A stretch of 39,019 bases of DNA, from the NCBI RefSeq assembly GCF_004349235.1, contig NZ_SMKY01000055.1, positions 1 through 39,019 of the forward strand, given 5' to 3'. Source of the stretch: Actinomadura darangshiensis (lineage in GTDB: Bacteria; Actinomycetota; Actinomycetes; Streptosporangiales; Streptosporangiaceae). A program made the translations under genes and the position numbers. Position 1 is the stretch's first letter; the number at the start of each line of letters is the position of its first letter. Below the pieces are notes generated by a model. That model saw only the letters and a list, made by a program, of their open reading frames with translations, did not search any database and was not told the origin of the DNA. Shown here piece by piece: positions 9,133-16,378 of the stretch.

Positions 9133-10566
9133 ATGGACGACCGCTTCACCACGGGCAGCCACGACCTGCCCGTCTCCGACGCCCTCGCGTCATTCATGAC
9201 CCGCGACTGGGCCGCGGCCGAGAAGCCGCAGTCCGCCCGCCAGGCCGTCGCGCCGTACGCGGACAAGCGCCGGGCGGCCCTGTCGGCCCTCTTCCCGGGT
9301 GAGCGCCTGGTCCTGCCCGCCGGGCCGCCGAAGGTGCGCAGCAATGACTGCGACTACCGCTACCGCCCGCACACCGCCTACGCGCACCTCACCGGGGACA
9401 CCGGCGAGGACACCGGGACCGGCGCCGTCCTGATGATGGAGCCGACCGCCACTGGGCACGACGCCGTTCTCCACCACCGGCCTAGGTCCCCGCGCGACGA
9501 CGGGGGCTTCTACCGCGACCGCCGGAACGGGGAGTTCTGGGTCGGCCCCCGCGCCACCCTCGCCGAGACCGAGGCGAGACTCGGGATCGAGTGCGCGCCG
9601 CTGGACGATCTGCCGAAGACGCTGAGCGGCTCGCGCCCGACCCGGGTGATCCGCGACGTCGACCCGTCCGTGGACCGGGCCGTCCCCGTGCAGGACCCGC
9701 GGCTCGACCGCGAGCTCGCCGCCTGCGCGGCCGAACTGCGCCTGGTCAAGGACGACTGGGAGATCGCCCAGTTGCAGGCCGCCGTCGACCATACGGTGCA
9801 GGCGTTCACCGCGGTCGCCGCCGCGCTGCCGCAGGTCACCGGCCTGCCGCGCGGGGAACGCTGGGTCGAGGGGACGTTCGCGCGCGTCGCGCGCATCGAG
9901 GGCAACGGCGTCGGCTACGAGACGGTCGCCGCGTCCGGCGCGCACGCCTGCGTCCTGCACTGGATCCGCAACGACGGAACGCTGCGGCTCGGCGACCTGC
10001 TCCTCCTCGACGCCGGCGTCGAAACGGGCAGCCTCTACACCGCCGACATCACCCGCACCCTCCCTATCAGCGGCTGGTTCACGCCGCGCCAGCGGCAGGT
10101 CTACGACCTCGTCTACCACGCCCAGGAGGCGGGGCTGGCGGCCATCCGGCCGGGCTCCCGCTTCCGCGACTTCCACATGGCCGCGATGCGCGTCATCGCG
10201 GAAGGGCTTGAGGAGTGGGGCGTGCTGCGCAGCGCGGAGGAGGCGCTCGACCCCGAGTCCGGGGCCTACCGCCGCTACACGCTCTGCAGCAGCGGCCACA
10301 TGCTCGGCATGGACGTCCACGACTGCGCGGCGGCCAGGGCGTCCCAGTACCTCGACGGGGAACTGCGCCCCGGCCACGTCCTGACCGTCGAGCCCGGCCT
10401 CTACCTCCAGCCGGACGACCTGACGCTGCCTTCTCAGCTGCGCGGTATCGGTGTCCGCATCGAGGACGACATCGTCGTCACCGCGAACGGCGCCCACCTG
10501 ATGTCCTCCGAACTGCCGCGCCACCCCGAGGAGATCGAACTCTGGATGGAGTCCCTCGCCGGGTGA
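9133..10566 (+). CDS. pepP: M24B Xaa-Pro aminopeptidase (aminopeptidase P family)
   Basis: Removes N-terminal residues that precede proline; 477 aa, a usual length for bacterial aminopeptidase P. An N-terminal domain with the NDCDYRYRP and YAHLTG substrate-side motifs precedes the pita-bread catalytic domain. All five metal ligands are present: Asp293 (LLDAGVE), Asp305 (TADITRT), His396 (GMDVHD), Glu420 (VEPGLY) and Glu444 (RIEDD). No signal peptide, so cytoplasmic. The ATG at 9133 has only a weak ribosome site. Its place between a collagenase and another secreted protease, beside a dead peptide-importer gene, suggests a role in using proline-rich peptides, but it is also a common housekeeping enzyme. 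Confidence 0.95.
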   Translation: MDDRFTTGSHDLPVSDALASFMTRDWAAAEKPQSARQAVAPYADKRRAALSALFPGERLVLPAGPPKVRSNDCDYRYRPHTAYAHLTGDTGEDTGTGAVLMMEPTATGHDAVLHHRPRSPRDDGGFYRDRRNGEFWVGPRATLAETEARLGIECAPLDDLPKTLSGSRPTRVIRDVDPSVDRAVPVQDPRLDRELAACAAELRLVKDDWEIAQLQAAVDHTVQAFTAVAAALPQVTGLPRGERWVEGTFARVARIEGNGVGYETVAASGAHACVLHWIRNDGTLRLGDLLLLDAGVETGSLYTADITRTLPISGWFTPRQRQVYDLVYHAQEAGLAAIRPGSRFRDFHMAAMRVIAEGLEEWGVLRSAEEALDPESGAYRRYTLCSSGHMLGMDVHDCAAARASQYLDGELRPGHVLTVEPGLYLQPDDLTLPSQLRGIGVRIEDDIVVTANGAHLMSSELPRHPEEIELWMESLAG

Positions 10567-10584
10567 GCCGCTCCTGGCATGGCA

Positions 10585-10623
10585 GGGCGGTGCCGTAGCC
10601 GTTCGCGGGATACGGCACCGCCC
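10585..10623. terminator. Bidirectional hairpin between convergent pepP and S1 protease genes
   Basis: Perfect 13-bp arms (GGGCGGTGCCGTA at 10585-10597 and its complement at 10611-10623) with a 13-base loop. It lies between the stop of the M24 peptidase gene (10566) and the stop of the converging protease gene (10648). There is no T-tract, as is common in high-GC actinobacteria. Confidence 0.8.
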
Positions 10624-10647
10624 CTGTCGTGCGGGACGGGCCCGGTG

Positions 10648-11916
10648 TCAGCCGCTCAGCAGTGACACGCCCCAGGTGGACAGAGCCCGCCCGATCGGCT
10701 CGTGGATCATGCCGCATCCCGAGTTCGGGCCACCGCTCAGGATGCCGTGCGCGTAGTCGCCGTAGTACACGCCGCTGCCGCTGTCACCGGGACCGTCGCA
10801 CGCGGTGCTCCACGTCATCCCGGCGAGCGTGCGGTCGGGGTAGGACACGGTGGCATCGACCTCGGTGACCGTTCCGCAGGTGTAGCCGGTCGTCGAGCCC
10901 TGCTTGCAGACGTATCCGCCCACGTAGTCGGCTTCGCTGCCGTAGATCGGCGTCTGGTAGAGCACCCAGCCGCGCGGCTGCCACCAGCTCGGGTCGTCCA
11001 CGGAGACGATCGCGGAGTCGCCGTACCAGCCGAAGGTGTAGTTCGCGACGCCCCCGACGTTCTGGTAGCCGTAGCTGTAGGTGGAAACGTCCCACCAGTA
11101 GCCGATCTCGGCGCAGTGGCCGGCGGTGAGCATGTAGTACCGGCCGCCGGAGTACGTCGTGAACGCGCTGGTGCACCGCGCTCCGCTGGTGAAGATCGCC
11201 AGGCCGGACCGCAGCGGTGGGTCGCAGGCGTAGTCGTCCTGGCAGTAGCGCGGCACCGACCTGTGCGCGTAGGTGGAGAGCTCCACCGCGGCGCCGAACT
11301 CGCGCTTCGCCCAGCGCATCGTCTTCCGCTGCGCGGCAGTGGGCTTGGCGCCCCTCAGGCTGCTCAGCCTCACGACGTTCCGGGACGTGACGAGGCCGGT
11401 CTGCAGGCCGCTCTTCGCGCCCTTGTTCGCTTCGGCGACCCGCTTCGCCAGCGCGGCCGACACCCCTTCGAGGTGCTTGTAGCCGTACCGGACCGTGGTT
11501 GCCCGGGTGTCACCCATGCCGGCGGCCTTGGCCGTCGATCGCACCGTGGGGGACACCGCGTCCTTGGTCACGGCGATGGTGAGCCGGCCGCCATGCCGCT
11601 GGTCGATCCAGGCGCCGCCGTACGACGCACCGAGTGCCCTGGCGGTCTTCGCCGCCAGCTTGAACTGGGCGGGTTGCCGGTCGGCGCGGCGGCCCGCCTC
11701 CGCGGCCGAGACTCCGTGGTCCTTGACGATCTGCTTGATGAGCGTCTGCCTGGCCTCCTTCTGGATCCGTGCCGGGGATCGCTTGCTCGTGGACGGGACG
11801 GCGCCACGCCGGCCGGTCTCTCCGGCAATGGCCGGAGGAACGAGTGACGTGGAGATCAGGGCGGCGGTCAGGGCGATGGCCGTGGCGGCGCGTCTGGGCT
11901 TCGGGCGGGGGGACAT
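10648..11916 (-). CDS. Secreted S1-family serine protease with pro-region (streptogrisin/alpha-lytic-like)
   Basis: Extracellular chymotrypsin-fold protease, 422 aa. The signal peptide (residues 1 to about 31, basic SPRPKPRR, core, PPAIAG) is followed by a pro-region of roughly 170 residues that presumably guides folding. The mature domain carries the full triad: His267 in TAGHC, Asp300 in GDSAI and Ser379 in GPGDSGSGV, with several Cys placed for disulfides. I chose the ATG at 11916 because AAGGAGGA lies just upstream; a longer open frame to 12000 would hide the signal peptide and run through the promoter. It is transcribed alone from a consensus-like promoter (11986-12014). A GntR regulator gene lies directly upstream on the same strand. 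Confidence 0.95.
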   Translation of the reverse strand: MSPRPKPRRAATAIALTAALISTSLVPPAIAGETGRRGAVPSTSKRSPARIQKEARQTLIKQIVKDHGVSAAEAGRRADRQPAQFKLAAKTARALGASYGGAWIDQRHGGRLTIAVTKDAVSPTVRSTAKAAGMGDTRATTVRYGYKHLEGVSAALAKRVAEANKGAKSGLQTGLVTSRNVVRLSSLRGAKPTAAQRKTMRWAKREFGAAVELSTYAHRSVPRYCQDDYACDPPLRSGLAIFTSGARCTSAFTTYSGGRYYMLTAGHCAEIGYWWDVSTYSYGYQNVGGVANYTFGWYGDSAIVSVDDPSWWQPRGWVLYQTPIYGSEADYVGGYVCKQGSTTGYTCGTVTEVDATVSYPDRTLAGMTWSTACDGPGDSGSGVYYGDYAHGILSGGPNSGCGMIHEPIGRALSTWGVSLLSG

Positions 11917-11975
11917 GCGGGATCCTCCTTCGCGGACGGGGGTGCCACGGGGAGTCGTGGCGTCCGCTATGCAAT

Positions 11976-12014
11976 GTGAAATTGCACTATAAAATGGCAC
12001 ATCCGATCTGCCAA
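11976..12014 (-). promoter_or_regulatory. S1 protease promoter overlapped by the shared protease element
   Basis: On the minus strand TTGGCA (12009-12014), a 17-base spacer and TATAGT (11986-11991) form a near-consensus vegetative promoter, predicting a start near 11979 and a leader of about 60 bases. Overlapping the -10 box, the 25-bp stretch 11976-12000 matches the collagenase upstream element at 20 positions in the same orientation to the gene: both begin GTGCCATT and both contain CAATT and end CAC. TGCAAT-N5-ATTGCA (11970-11986) forms a small inverted repeat at the downstream edge. Placement over the -10 suggests repression; the regulator is unproven. Confidence 0.7.
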
Positions 12015-12040
12015 GAGGTCATCGTCTCGGAGAGGGTCGG

Positions 12041-12703
12041 TCAGGCGTTCCGGACGTGGTCGAGGTGCCGCATCATGATCTCCCTGGCCCGGTCCGCGTG
12101 CCCCGCGACCAGCGCTTCGACCAGATCCCGATGCTCGGCGGCGGAGCTCGCGAGCCGCTCCTTCGTCGCCGGGCGCGCCGGACTGTACATGCGGGACCGG
12201 TAGCGCAGGTCCAGGACGGTCCGCACCAGCGTGCGGTTGCCGGTGAGACCGAGGAGTTCGGTGTGGAGCCGGCGGTCGGCGTCCAGGAAGTGGAGAAGGT
12301 CGCCGATCTCAGCCGCCGCGGCGGTCTCGTCGGCGAGGGCGCGGAGCCGTTCCCGCGCCGCCTCGGGGATGGCCCCGGCCAGCCGTACCACGGCGGGGAC
12401 CTCGACCAGTTCGCGCAGTTCGGTGAGCTCGGCGAGGTCCCGGGCGGACAGCGGGGCCACCCGGAAACCCCGGTTGCGGACGGTCTCGAACAGGCCGTCC
12501 CGGACCAGATCGATCATGGCCTCGCGGACGGGTGTGGCGGACACCCCGAACTCCTCCGCGAGGGCGGGCGCGGAGTACACGACGCCGCTGCGCAGCTTCC
12601 CGCCGATCAGCGCGTTCCGGAGCGCTTCGGCGACCTGCTCGCGCAGGCTGTCGCGCCCGCCGAGTTCGGGCAGGCCGACATGAGCATCGGCCACCGCATC
12701 CAT
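12041..12703 (-). CDS. GntR-family regulator, FCD subfamily
   Basis: DNA-binding regulator, 220 aa. The N-terminal winged helix (about residues 19-85, with YSAPALAEEFGVSATPVREA) is followed by an all-helical FCD ligand domain. The FCD metal and ligand residues appear intact: Asp in LDADRRLH, His in AAEHRDLVEAL and His in MMRHLDHV. The ATG at 12703 is served by GAGGAGGG seven bases upstream; a GTG at 12724 would translate the ribosome site itself. Its C-terminus lies 125 bp ahead of the S1 protease start on the same strand. The DNA-binding half is roughly 60% identical by eye to the truncated GntR at 13831-14358, so the two look like duplicates. It may control the proteases. Confidence 0.95.
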   Translation of the reverse strand: MDAVADAHVGLPELGGRDSLREQVAEALRNALIGGKLRSGVVYSAPALAEEFGVSATPVREAMIDLVRDGLFETVRNRGFRVAPLSARDLAELTELRELVEVPAVVRLAGAIPEAARERLRALADETAAAAEIGDLLHFLDADRRLHTELLGLTGNRTLVRTVLDLRYRSRMYSPARPATKERLASSAAEHRDLVEALVAGHADRAREIMMRHLDHVRNA

Positions 12704-12707
12704 AGGC

Positions 12708-12724
12708 ACGCCCTCCTCACCCAC
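12708..12724. repeat. 17-bp exact repeat, copy 1 (ribosome-site leader of the first GntR gene)
   Basis: ACGCCCTCCTCACCCAC occurs here and at 13822-13838. On the minus strand it reads GTGGGTGAGGAGGGCGT and supplies the Shine-Dalgarno of the GntR gene starting at 12703. The second copy lies inside the 3' end of the other GntR gene. Confidence 0.8.
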
Positions 12725-12775
12725 GATCAGAGTATCCCGCCGGGGACGACGACGAGCGGCTCGGCCGAGGGCGGA

Positions 12776-13732
12776 TCAGAGGAACGGGTGGACCTCGGGG
12801 TGGGCGCGCCACCAGGTTCCGAACGCGGGGTGGTTGTCCACATGCTCGCCGAAGGCGGTCGCCAGCCCGCGGTACAGCGCCGCGGCCTGCTCGTCCGCGA
12901 GCCGGTCCCGGCGCCACGCCACGAGCAGCTTCGCGATCTGCGGTTCACCGGTCAGGGGCAGGACGACCGTGCCGGGGTGCGCGGGCCAGGACGGGTCCAC
13001 CAGCCGGACGCCGTGTCCGGCCGCGACCAGCGGGTTCGCGGCGCCGCTCGGCGCCTCGTAGCGCATCGAGGGCTCGAAGCCCGCGGCGCGGCACGCGGCG
13101 CGCAGCGATGCGAGCGAGCCGTCATCGGCTCCGGGAGGGCCGATCCAGTACTCGTCCTGGAGCTCGGCCAGGCGGATCTCCTTCTGCCCGGCCAGCCGGT
13201 GGCTCGCGGTGAGCGCGACGTAGATGGGATATCTCGGCACCAGGGTCCGGCTGACGACGGGCGCCGTCAGCGGCATGTCGAACCCCTCCATGAAGCCCAG
13301 CAGGGCCGCGTCGAGGTGCCCGCGGGCGAGCGCGTCGGCCAGCAGTGCCGAGGACGACTCGATGCGCAGCGCGATCTCCCTGTCGGGCAGCGCCGCGGCC
13401 ACCTGCGCGACGATGCTCGCCACGCAGGCCAGGTGAACGGAGCCCAGGCCGAGGACGCCCTGCGCGCCGCTCGTCCCGTGCAGGTCGCCGAACAGCGCGT
13501 CCAGCTCGGACAGGACGGTCCGGGCCCGGGAGATGACCTGGTCGCCCAGCGGGGTGGGCTCCAGCCCGCTGCGGCTGCGGACGAAGAGCTCTCCACCGAC
13601 CATCTCCTCGACGCGGCGGAGCTGGTTCGACATCGCCGGCTGGGACATCCCCATCCTGGCCGCGGCCTGGGTGACGCTGCCCGCCTCGGCCATCGTGCAC
13701 ACCATCCGGAGATGGTGGATGTCGAGATCCAT
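12776..13732 (-). CDS. LysR-family transcriptional regulator
   Basis: LysR regulator, 318 aa, full length. The N-terminal winged helix-turn-helix (about residues 5-63, with AEAGSVTQAAARMGMSQPAM) precedes a type 2 periplasmic-binding effector domain. There is no ribosome site before the ATG at 13732. Instead CATAAT (13741-13746 read on the minus strand) lies 8 bases upstream, the arrangement of a leaderless transcript. A CATA-N9-TATG repeat over the start contains the T-N11-A LysR signature, which suggests autoregulation. The gene sits between two related GntR genes on the same strand. Its target and effector cannot be read from the sequence. Confidence 0.93.
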   Translation of the reverse strand: MDLDIHHLRMVCTMAEAGSVTQAAARMGMSQPAMSNQLRRVEEMVGGELFVRSRSGLEPTPLGDQVISRARTVLSELDALFGDLHGTSGAQGVLGLGSVHLACVASIVAQVAAALPDREIALRIESSSALLADALARGHLDAALLGFMEGFDMPLTAPVVSRTLVPRYPIYVALTASHRLAGQKEIRLAELQDEYWIGPPGADDGSLASLRAACRAAGFEPSMRYEAPSGAANPLVAAGHGVRLVDPSWPAHPGTVVLPLTGEPQIAKLLVAWRRDRLADEQAAALYRGLATAFGEHVDNHPAFGTWWRAHPEVHPFL

Positions 13733-13807
13733 AGCAGGAAATTATGCCCCAGCCGATGACGTCGCACCGGGTCCCGCGGCAAGACTGTCCGGGAGCCGCA
13801 TCCCCAG

Positions 13808-13853
13808 GGCCGCCAGGGGAGACGCCCTCCTCACCCACACTCCCCTGGCGGCC
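13808..13853. repeat. 14-bp-arm inverted repeat enclosing the second 17-bp copy
   Basis: GGCCGCCAGGGGAG (13808-13821) and its exact complement (13840-13853) flank an 18-base loop. The loop contains the second copy of the 17-bp repeat (13822-13838) and the stop codon of the truncated GntR gene (13831-13833). It could act as a terminator for that gene, but the last GntR codons lie in one arm and the repeat of a leader sequence in the loop looks like the scar of a rearrangement. Confidence 0.65.
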
Positions 13854-14358
13854 GGCGATCGGCCCAGATTCCGCGGATGTGCCGGAGGTGGTGGCGCATG
13901 AGTTCCCCGGTGCCGGACAGGTCGCCCGGTTCGAGATGGAAGCGGTGGTCGGCCTCGATGTAGGCGATGACGTCCCGGCGCCTGGCCGCGGTCATGATCG
14001 CCGCGGCCAGCGGGCGGAGCGCGCGGATGTCCGCCATCCGCCCGGTCCGGGCGACGTGCACGACGGCGGGCACCTCGATCAGCGCCCGCACCTCGGTGAT
14101 CTCGTCCAGTTCCCGGTCGGACAGCTCGGTGATCCGGAACCCCTTGTTCCGGACGACGCCGATGAGCCCCTCCCCGGCCAGGTCGATCATGGCCTCGCGG
14201 ACGGGAGTCGCGGACACCCCGAACCGATCGGCGATCGCGGGGGCGGAGTACACCACGCCCGGGCGCATCTCCCCGGTGACGATCGCCGCCCGCAGTGCCT
14301 CCGCCACCCGCTCGCGGACGTTCTGCCGCGGCCCCAGCGATGGCAGTTCCAGCTTCAC
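13831..14358 (-). CDS. GntR/FCD regulator with truncated ligand domain (possible pseudogene)
   Basis: 175 aa against about 220 for its neighbour at 12041-12703. The winged helix is intact (about residues 10-75, YSAPAIADRFGVSATPVREA) and the first FCD helices are present, but after YIEADHRFHLE the sequence jumps to LMRHHLRHIRGIW, the last FCD helix. About 45-50 residues, including the central metal-binding His region, are missing without loss of frame at the helix. The start is a GTG at 14358 with GGGGG upstream; a longer open frame reaches into the tandem repeats. It diverges from the CE15 esterase gene across a repeat-rich region. It may bind DNA constitutively, or be dead. Confidence 0.8.
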   Translation of the reverse strand: MKLELPSLGPRQNVRERVAEALRAAIVTGEMRPGVVYSAPAIADRFGVSATPVREAMIDLAGEGLIGVVRNKGFRITELSDRELDEITEVRALIEVPAVVHVARTGRMADIRALRPLAAAIMTAARRRDVIAYIEADHRFHLEPGDLSGTGELMRHHLRHIRGIWADRRPPGECG

Positions 14359-14391
14359 GTCGATTCCCCCGCCCGGTGGCGGCGCAGGTGA

Positions 14392-14442
14392 CCGGATGCG
14401 CAGTGCCACCGGATGCGCAGTGCCACCGAATGCGCAGTGGTA
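14392..14442. repeat. Three 17-bp tandem repeats between the truncated GntR and CE15 esterase genes
   Basis: CCGGATGCGCAGTGCCA is repeated exactly at 14392-14408 and 14409-14425, then with changes at 14426-14442 (CCGAATGCGCAGTGGTA), followed at once by TTGCACCGG. On the minus strand the end reads GTGCAATACCAC, close to the GTGCAATTGTAC half-site upstream of the collagenase. The array starts 34 bp from the GntR start and lies about 190 bp before the esterase. The remainder of the gap (14443-14630) shows only the esterase ribosome site and no clear promoter boxes. Confidence 0.75.
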
Positions 14443-14630
14443 TTGCACCGGTTGCGGCGCCGGCGGTCAAGACGGCATCGCGCCTCGCTGCTCGGCCGCG
14501 ACGGCTGAAAGGGGTGAAAGCGGCCTGGGGTGGGCGATTGCGGCTCGTTAATGTCGGCGGGAGCCGGGCCCCCGCCATTCGCGATCACCATTGGCCGCAC
14601 CCGGGCCCGGCCGTCCGAAGGGAGAGCACG

Positions 14631-15875
14631 GTGGGCATCAGAGCGGTTCGTCCAATGATCGTATTGCTGGCGATCGTGGCGCTCGTCATCGCCGGGGTGG
14701 TGCAGGTGGCGGGGAGAATTCCCAGCGCGGCCGCGGCGGCGGGCGTCGAGGACGACGGCGCTGACTGCCCGGTCACCCTTCCGGGTTCCACCCCGGCGAA
14801 CTCCAAACTGCCCGACCCCTTCACGAAACTGGACGGCACGCGGGTCACTGCCAAGTCCGATTGGCGGTGCCGGCGGGAAGAGATCAAGAAGCTGGCGGAA
14901 CGGTACGTCTACGGTACGAAACCCGGAAAGCCGGAGAGCGTCACGGGAACGGTGTCGAGTTCCGGCATCACCGTGAATGTTTCGCAGAACGGGAAGAGTG
15001 CGAGCTTCTCGGCGGGCGTCCAGTTGCCGAGCGGGATCGGACCCTTCCCGGCCGTCGTCGTCATCGGCGGATTCGGTGCCGACACGAGCACCATCAGATC
15101 GTCCGGCGCGGCCGTCATCAGCTATGACCCCCTGGCCGTCGGGAAGGAGGGGACCGGGCGGAACAACAAGCAGGGTGCGTTCTACAGCATCTATGGCGCC
15201 ACGAGCGGCACCGGGCTGCTGGCCGCCTGGTCCTGGGGCGTGAGCCGGATCATCGACGTCGTCGAGCAGTCGGGCGGCACCGTCCTCAAGGCGGACGCGA
15301 TGGGCGTCACGGGCTGCTCGCGGTACGGGAAGGGCGCCTTCGCGGCCGGCGCGTTCGACCAGCGCATCGCGCTGACCATGCCGATCGAGTCGGGCAGCGG
15401 CGGCGCGCCCATCTTCCGCGGGATTCCGGGGGAGAGCGGGGCGCAACCGCTCAGCAGCGCCTATTCGGAGCAGCCGTGGCTGGGCGATGCGTTCGGGTCC
15501 TTCACGGGGAATCCGGCCGCGCTGCCGATGGACACCCATGAGGTCGTCGGCATGATCGCGCCGCGCGGGCTGTTCGTCATGGAGAATCCGCACATCGACT
15601 GGCTGGCCGCGAAGTCCGGGAGTGTGGCGGCGCTGGGCGGGGCCGAGATCTACAAAGCGCTCGGTGCGGGCGACGACATTACCTACTGGTCGGACGTCCA
15701 GGACGGGAACCATTGCGCCGTCCGGTCCGAATGGCAGACGCCTTTGCGGCAGAACATCCAGAAATACCTGCTGAAGAGCGGGAACGCCGCCGGCACGATC
15801 AGGATTTCGAGCCGGAAGGCCGGCAGCCTGGCCGATTGGCGGACCTGGCAGACGCCGGCCCTCTCCGACGGATAG
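14631..15875 (+). CDS. CE15-type glucuronoyl esterase, exported
   Basis: Alpha/beta-hydrolase that cleaves the ester between 4-O-methylglucuronic acid of xylan and lignin; 414 aa. The N-terminal hydrophobic segment (about residues 9-30) followed by SAAAAAG is a signal peptide or anchor. The CE15 hallmark GCSRYGKG holds nucleophile Ser230; Glu253 in PIESGSGG and His361 in DGNHC complete the family's active site. AERYVYGTKPGKPE near the N-terminus also fits CE15. The GTG at 14631 follows GGGAGAGCACG; the upstream open frame is non-coding by composition. With the GH51 enzyme at 4370 it points to a hemicellulose-degrading lifestyle. The divergent GntR gene and tandem repeats suggest local control. 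Confidence 0.9.
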   Translation: MGIRAVRPMIVLLAIVALVIAGVVQVAGRIPSAAAAAGVEDDGADCPVTLPGSTPANSKLPDPFTKLDGTRVTAKSDWRCRREEIKKLAERYVYGTKPGKPESVTGTVSSSGITVNVSQNGKSASFSAGVQLPSGIGPFPAVVVIGGFGADTSTIRSSGAAVISYDPLAVGKEGTGRNNKQGAFYSIYGATSGTGLLAAWSWGVSRIIDVVEQSGGTVLKADAMGVTGCSRYGKGAFAAGAFDQRIALTMPIESGSGGAPIFRGIPGESGAQPLSSAYSEQPWLGDAFGSFTGNPAALPMDTHEVVGMIAPRGLFVMENPHIDWLAAKSGSVAALGGAEIYKALGAGDDITYWSDVQDGNHCAVRSEWQTPLRQNIQKYLLKSGNAAGTIRISSRKAGSLADWRTWQTPALSDG

Positions 15876-15903
15876 TTTCCGCGGCCGCCGGTCGCCGACG
15901 CCG

Positions 15904-15911
15904 ACATATCG
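15904..15911. promoter_or_regulatory. ArsR operator half-site upstream of arsR
   Basis: ACATATCG, followed by CGAAACGTCG, lies 33 bp before the ArsR start. The same octamer forms both arms of the inverted repeat at 16316-16347, upstream of the LLM oxidoreductase gene. The recurrence supports autoregulation plus control of the next gene by this ArsR. Confidence 0.55.
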
Positions 15912-15943
15912 CGAAACGTCGTAGCGACCGGTAGCCTTGGGCC

Positions 15944-16276
15944 ATGGCCGAGACTGTGGTGTCACCGGACTCCGAGCTGGTCGGCGCGCTGCGGGCGCTG
16001 GCGAACCCGATGCGGTTGCAGCTGCTGTCATGGCTGCGCGACCCCGAGCGGCACTTTCCGCTGGAGGGCGCGATCGCCGACCCGGCCGAGGTCGGGGTGT
16101 GCGTGAGCCACATCCAGGCCAAGGTCGGGCTCGCCCAGTCGACCGTGTCGGCCTACATGGCGGAACTGCAGCGGGCGGGCCTGGTGCGGGCCACGCGCGT
16201 CGGCAAGTGGACCCACTACAAGCGCGACGAGGAGCGCATCGCCCGCCTCGTCGCCACGCTCGGACAGACGCTCTAG
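15944..16276 (+). CDS. ArsR-family winged-helix regulator
   Basis: Small metal- or redox-sensing type repressor, 110 aa. The winged helix covers about residues 12-100: the opening LRALANPMRLQLLSWL is standard, the recognition helix is in KVGLAQSTVSAYMAEL, and the wing is RVGKWTHYKRDEE. A single Cys in GVCVSHI precedes the recognition helix; there is no clear two-Cys metal site, so the inducer is unknown. The ATG at 15944 has no strong ribosome site. The F420-type oxidoreductase gene follows 102 bp downstream in the same direction, with an ArsR-like palindrome between them. Confidence 0.92.
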   Translation: MAETVVSPDSELVGALRALANPMRLQLLSWLRDPERHFPLEGAIADPAEVGVCVSHIQAKVGLAQSTVSAYMAELQRAGLVRATRVGKWTHYKRDEERIARLVATLGQTL

Positions 16277-16315
16277 CGGCGCGCCTCGACGCGGGCCCCC
16301 TCGGACGACTTGCCA

Positions 16316-16347
16316 ACATATCGAGAATCTGCGATTCTTCGATATGT
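16316..16347. promoter_or_regulatory. Long inverted repeat (ArsR-type operator) before the LLM oxidoreductase gene
   Basis: ACATATCGAGAATC (16316-16329) and GATTCTTCGATATGT (16333-16347) are complementary over 14 bases with a single extra base in the right arm, separated by TGC. The ACATATCG core is the same as that at 15904-15911 before arsR. The site ends 31 bp before the LLM start and probably overlaps its promoter. Confidence 0.75.
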
Positions 16348-16378
16348 ATTGATCGGCCCCACGTACGAGGAGTGTTCG

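Noticed and set aside
14392..14442. Tandem repeats as a CRISPR array
   Set aside because: Units are directly abutting with no spacers, only three copies, and no cas genes are present.
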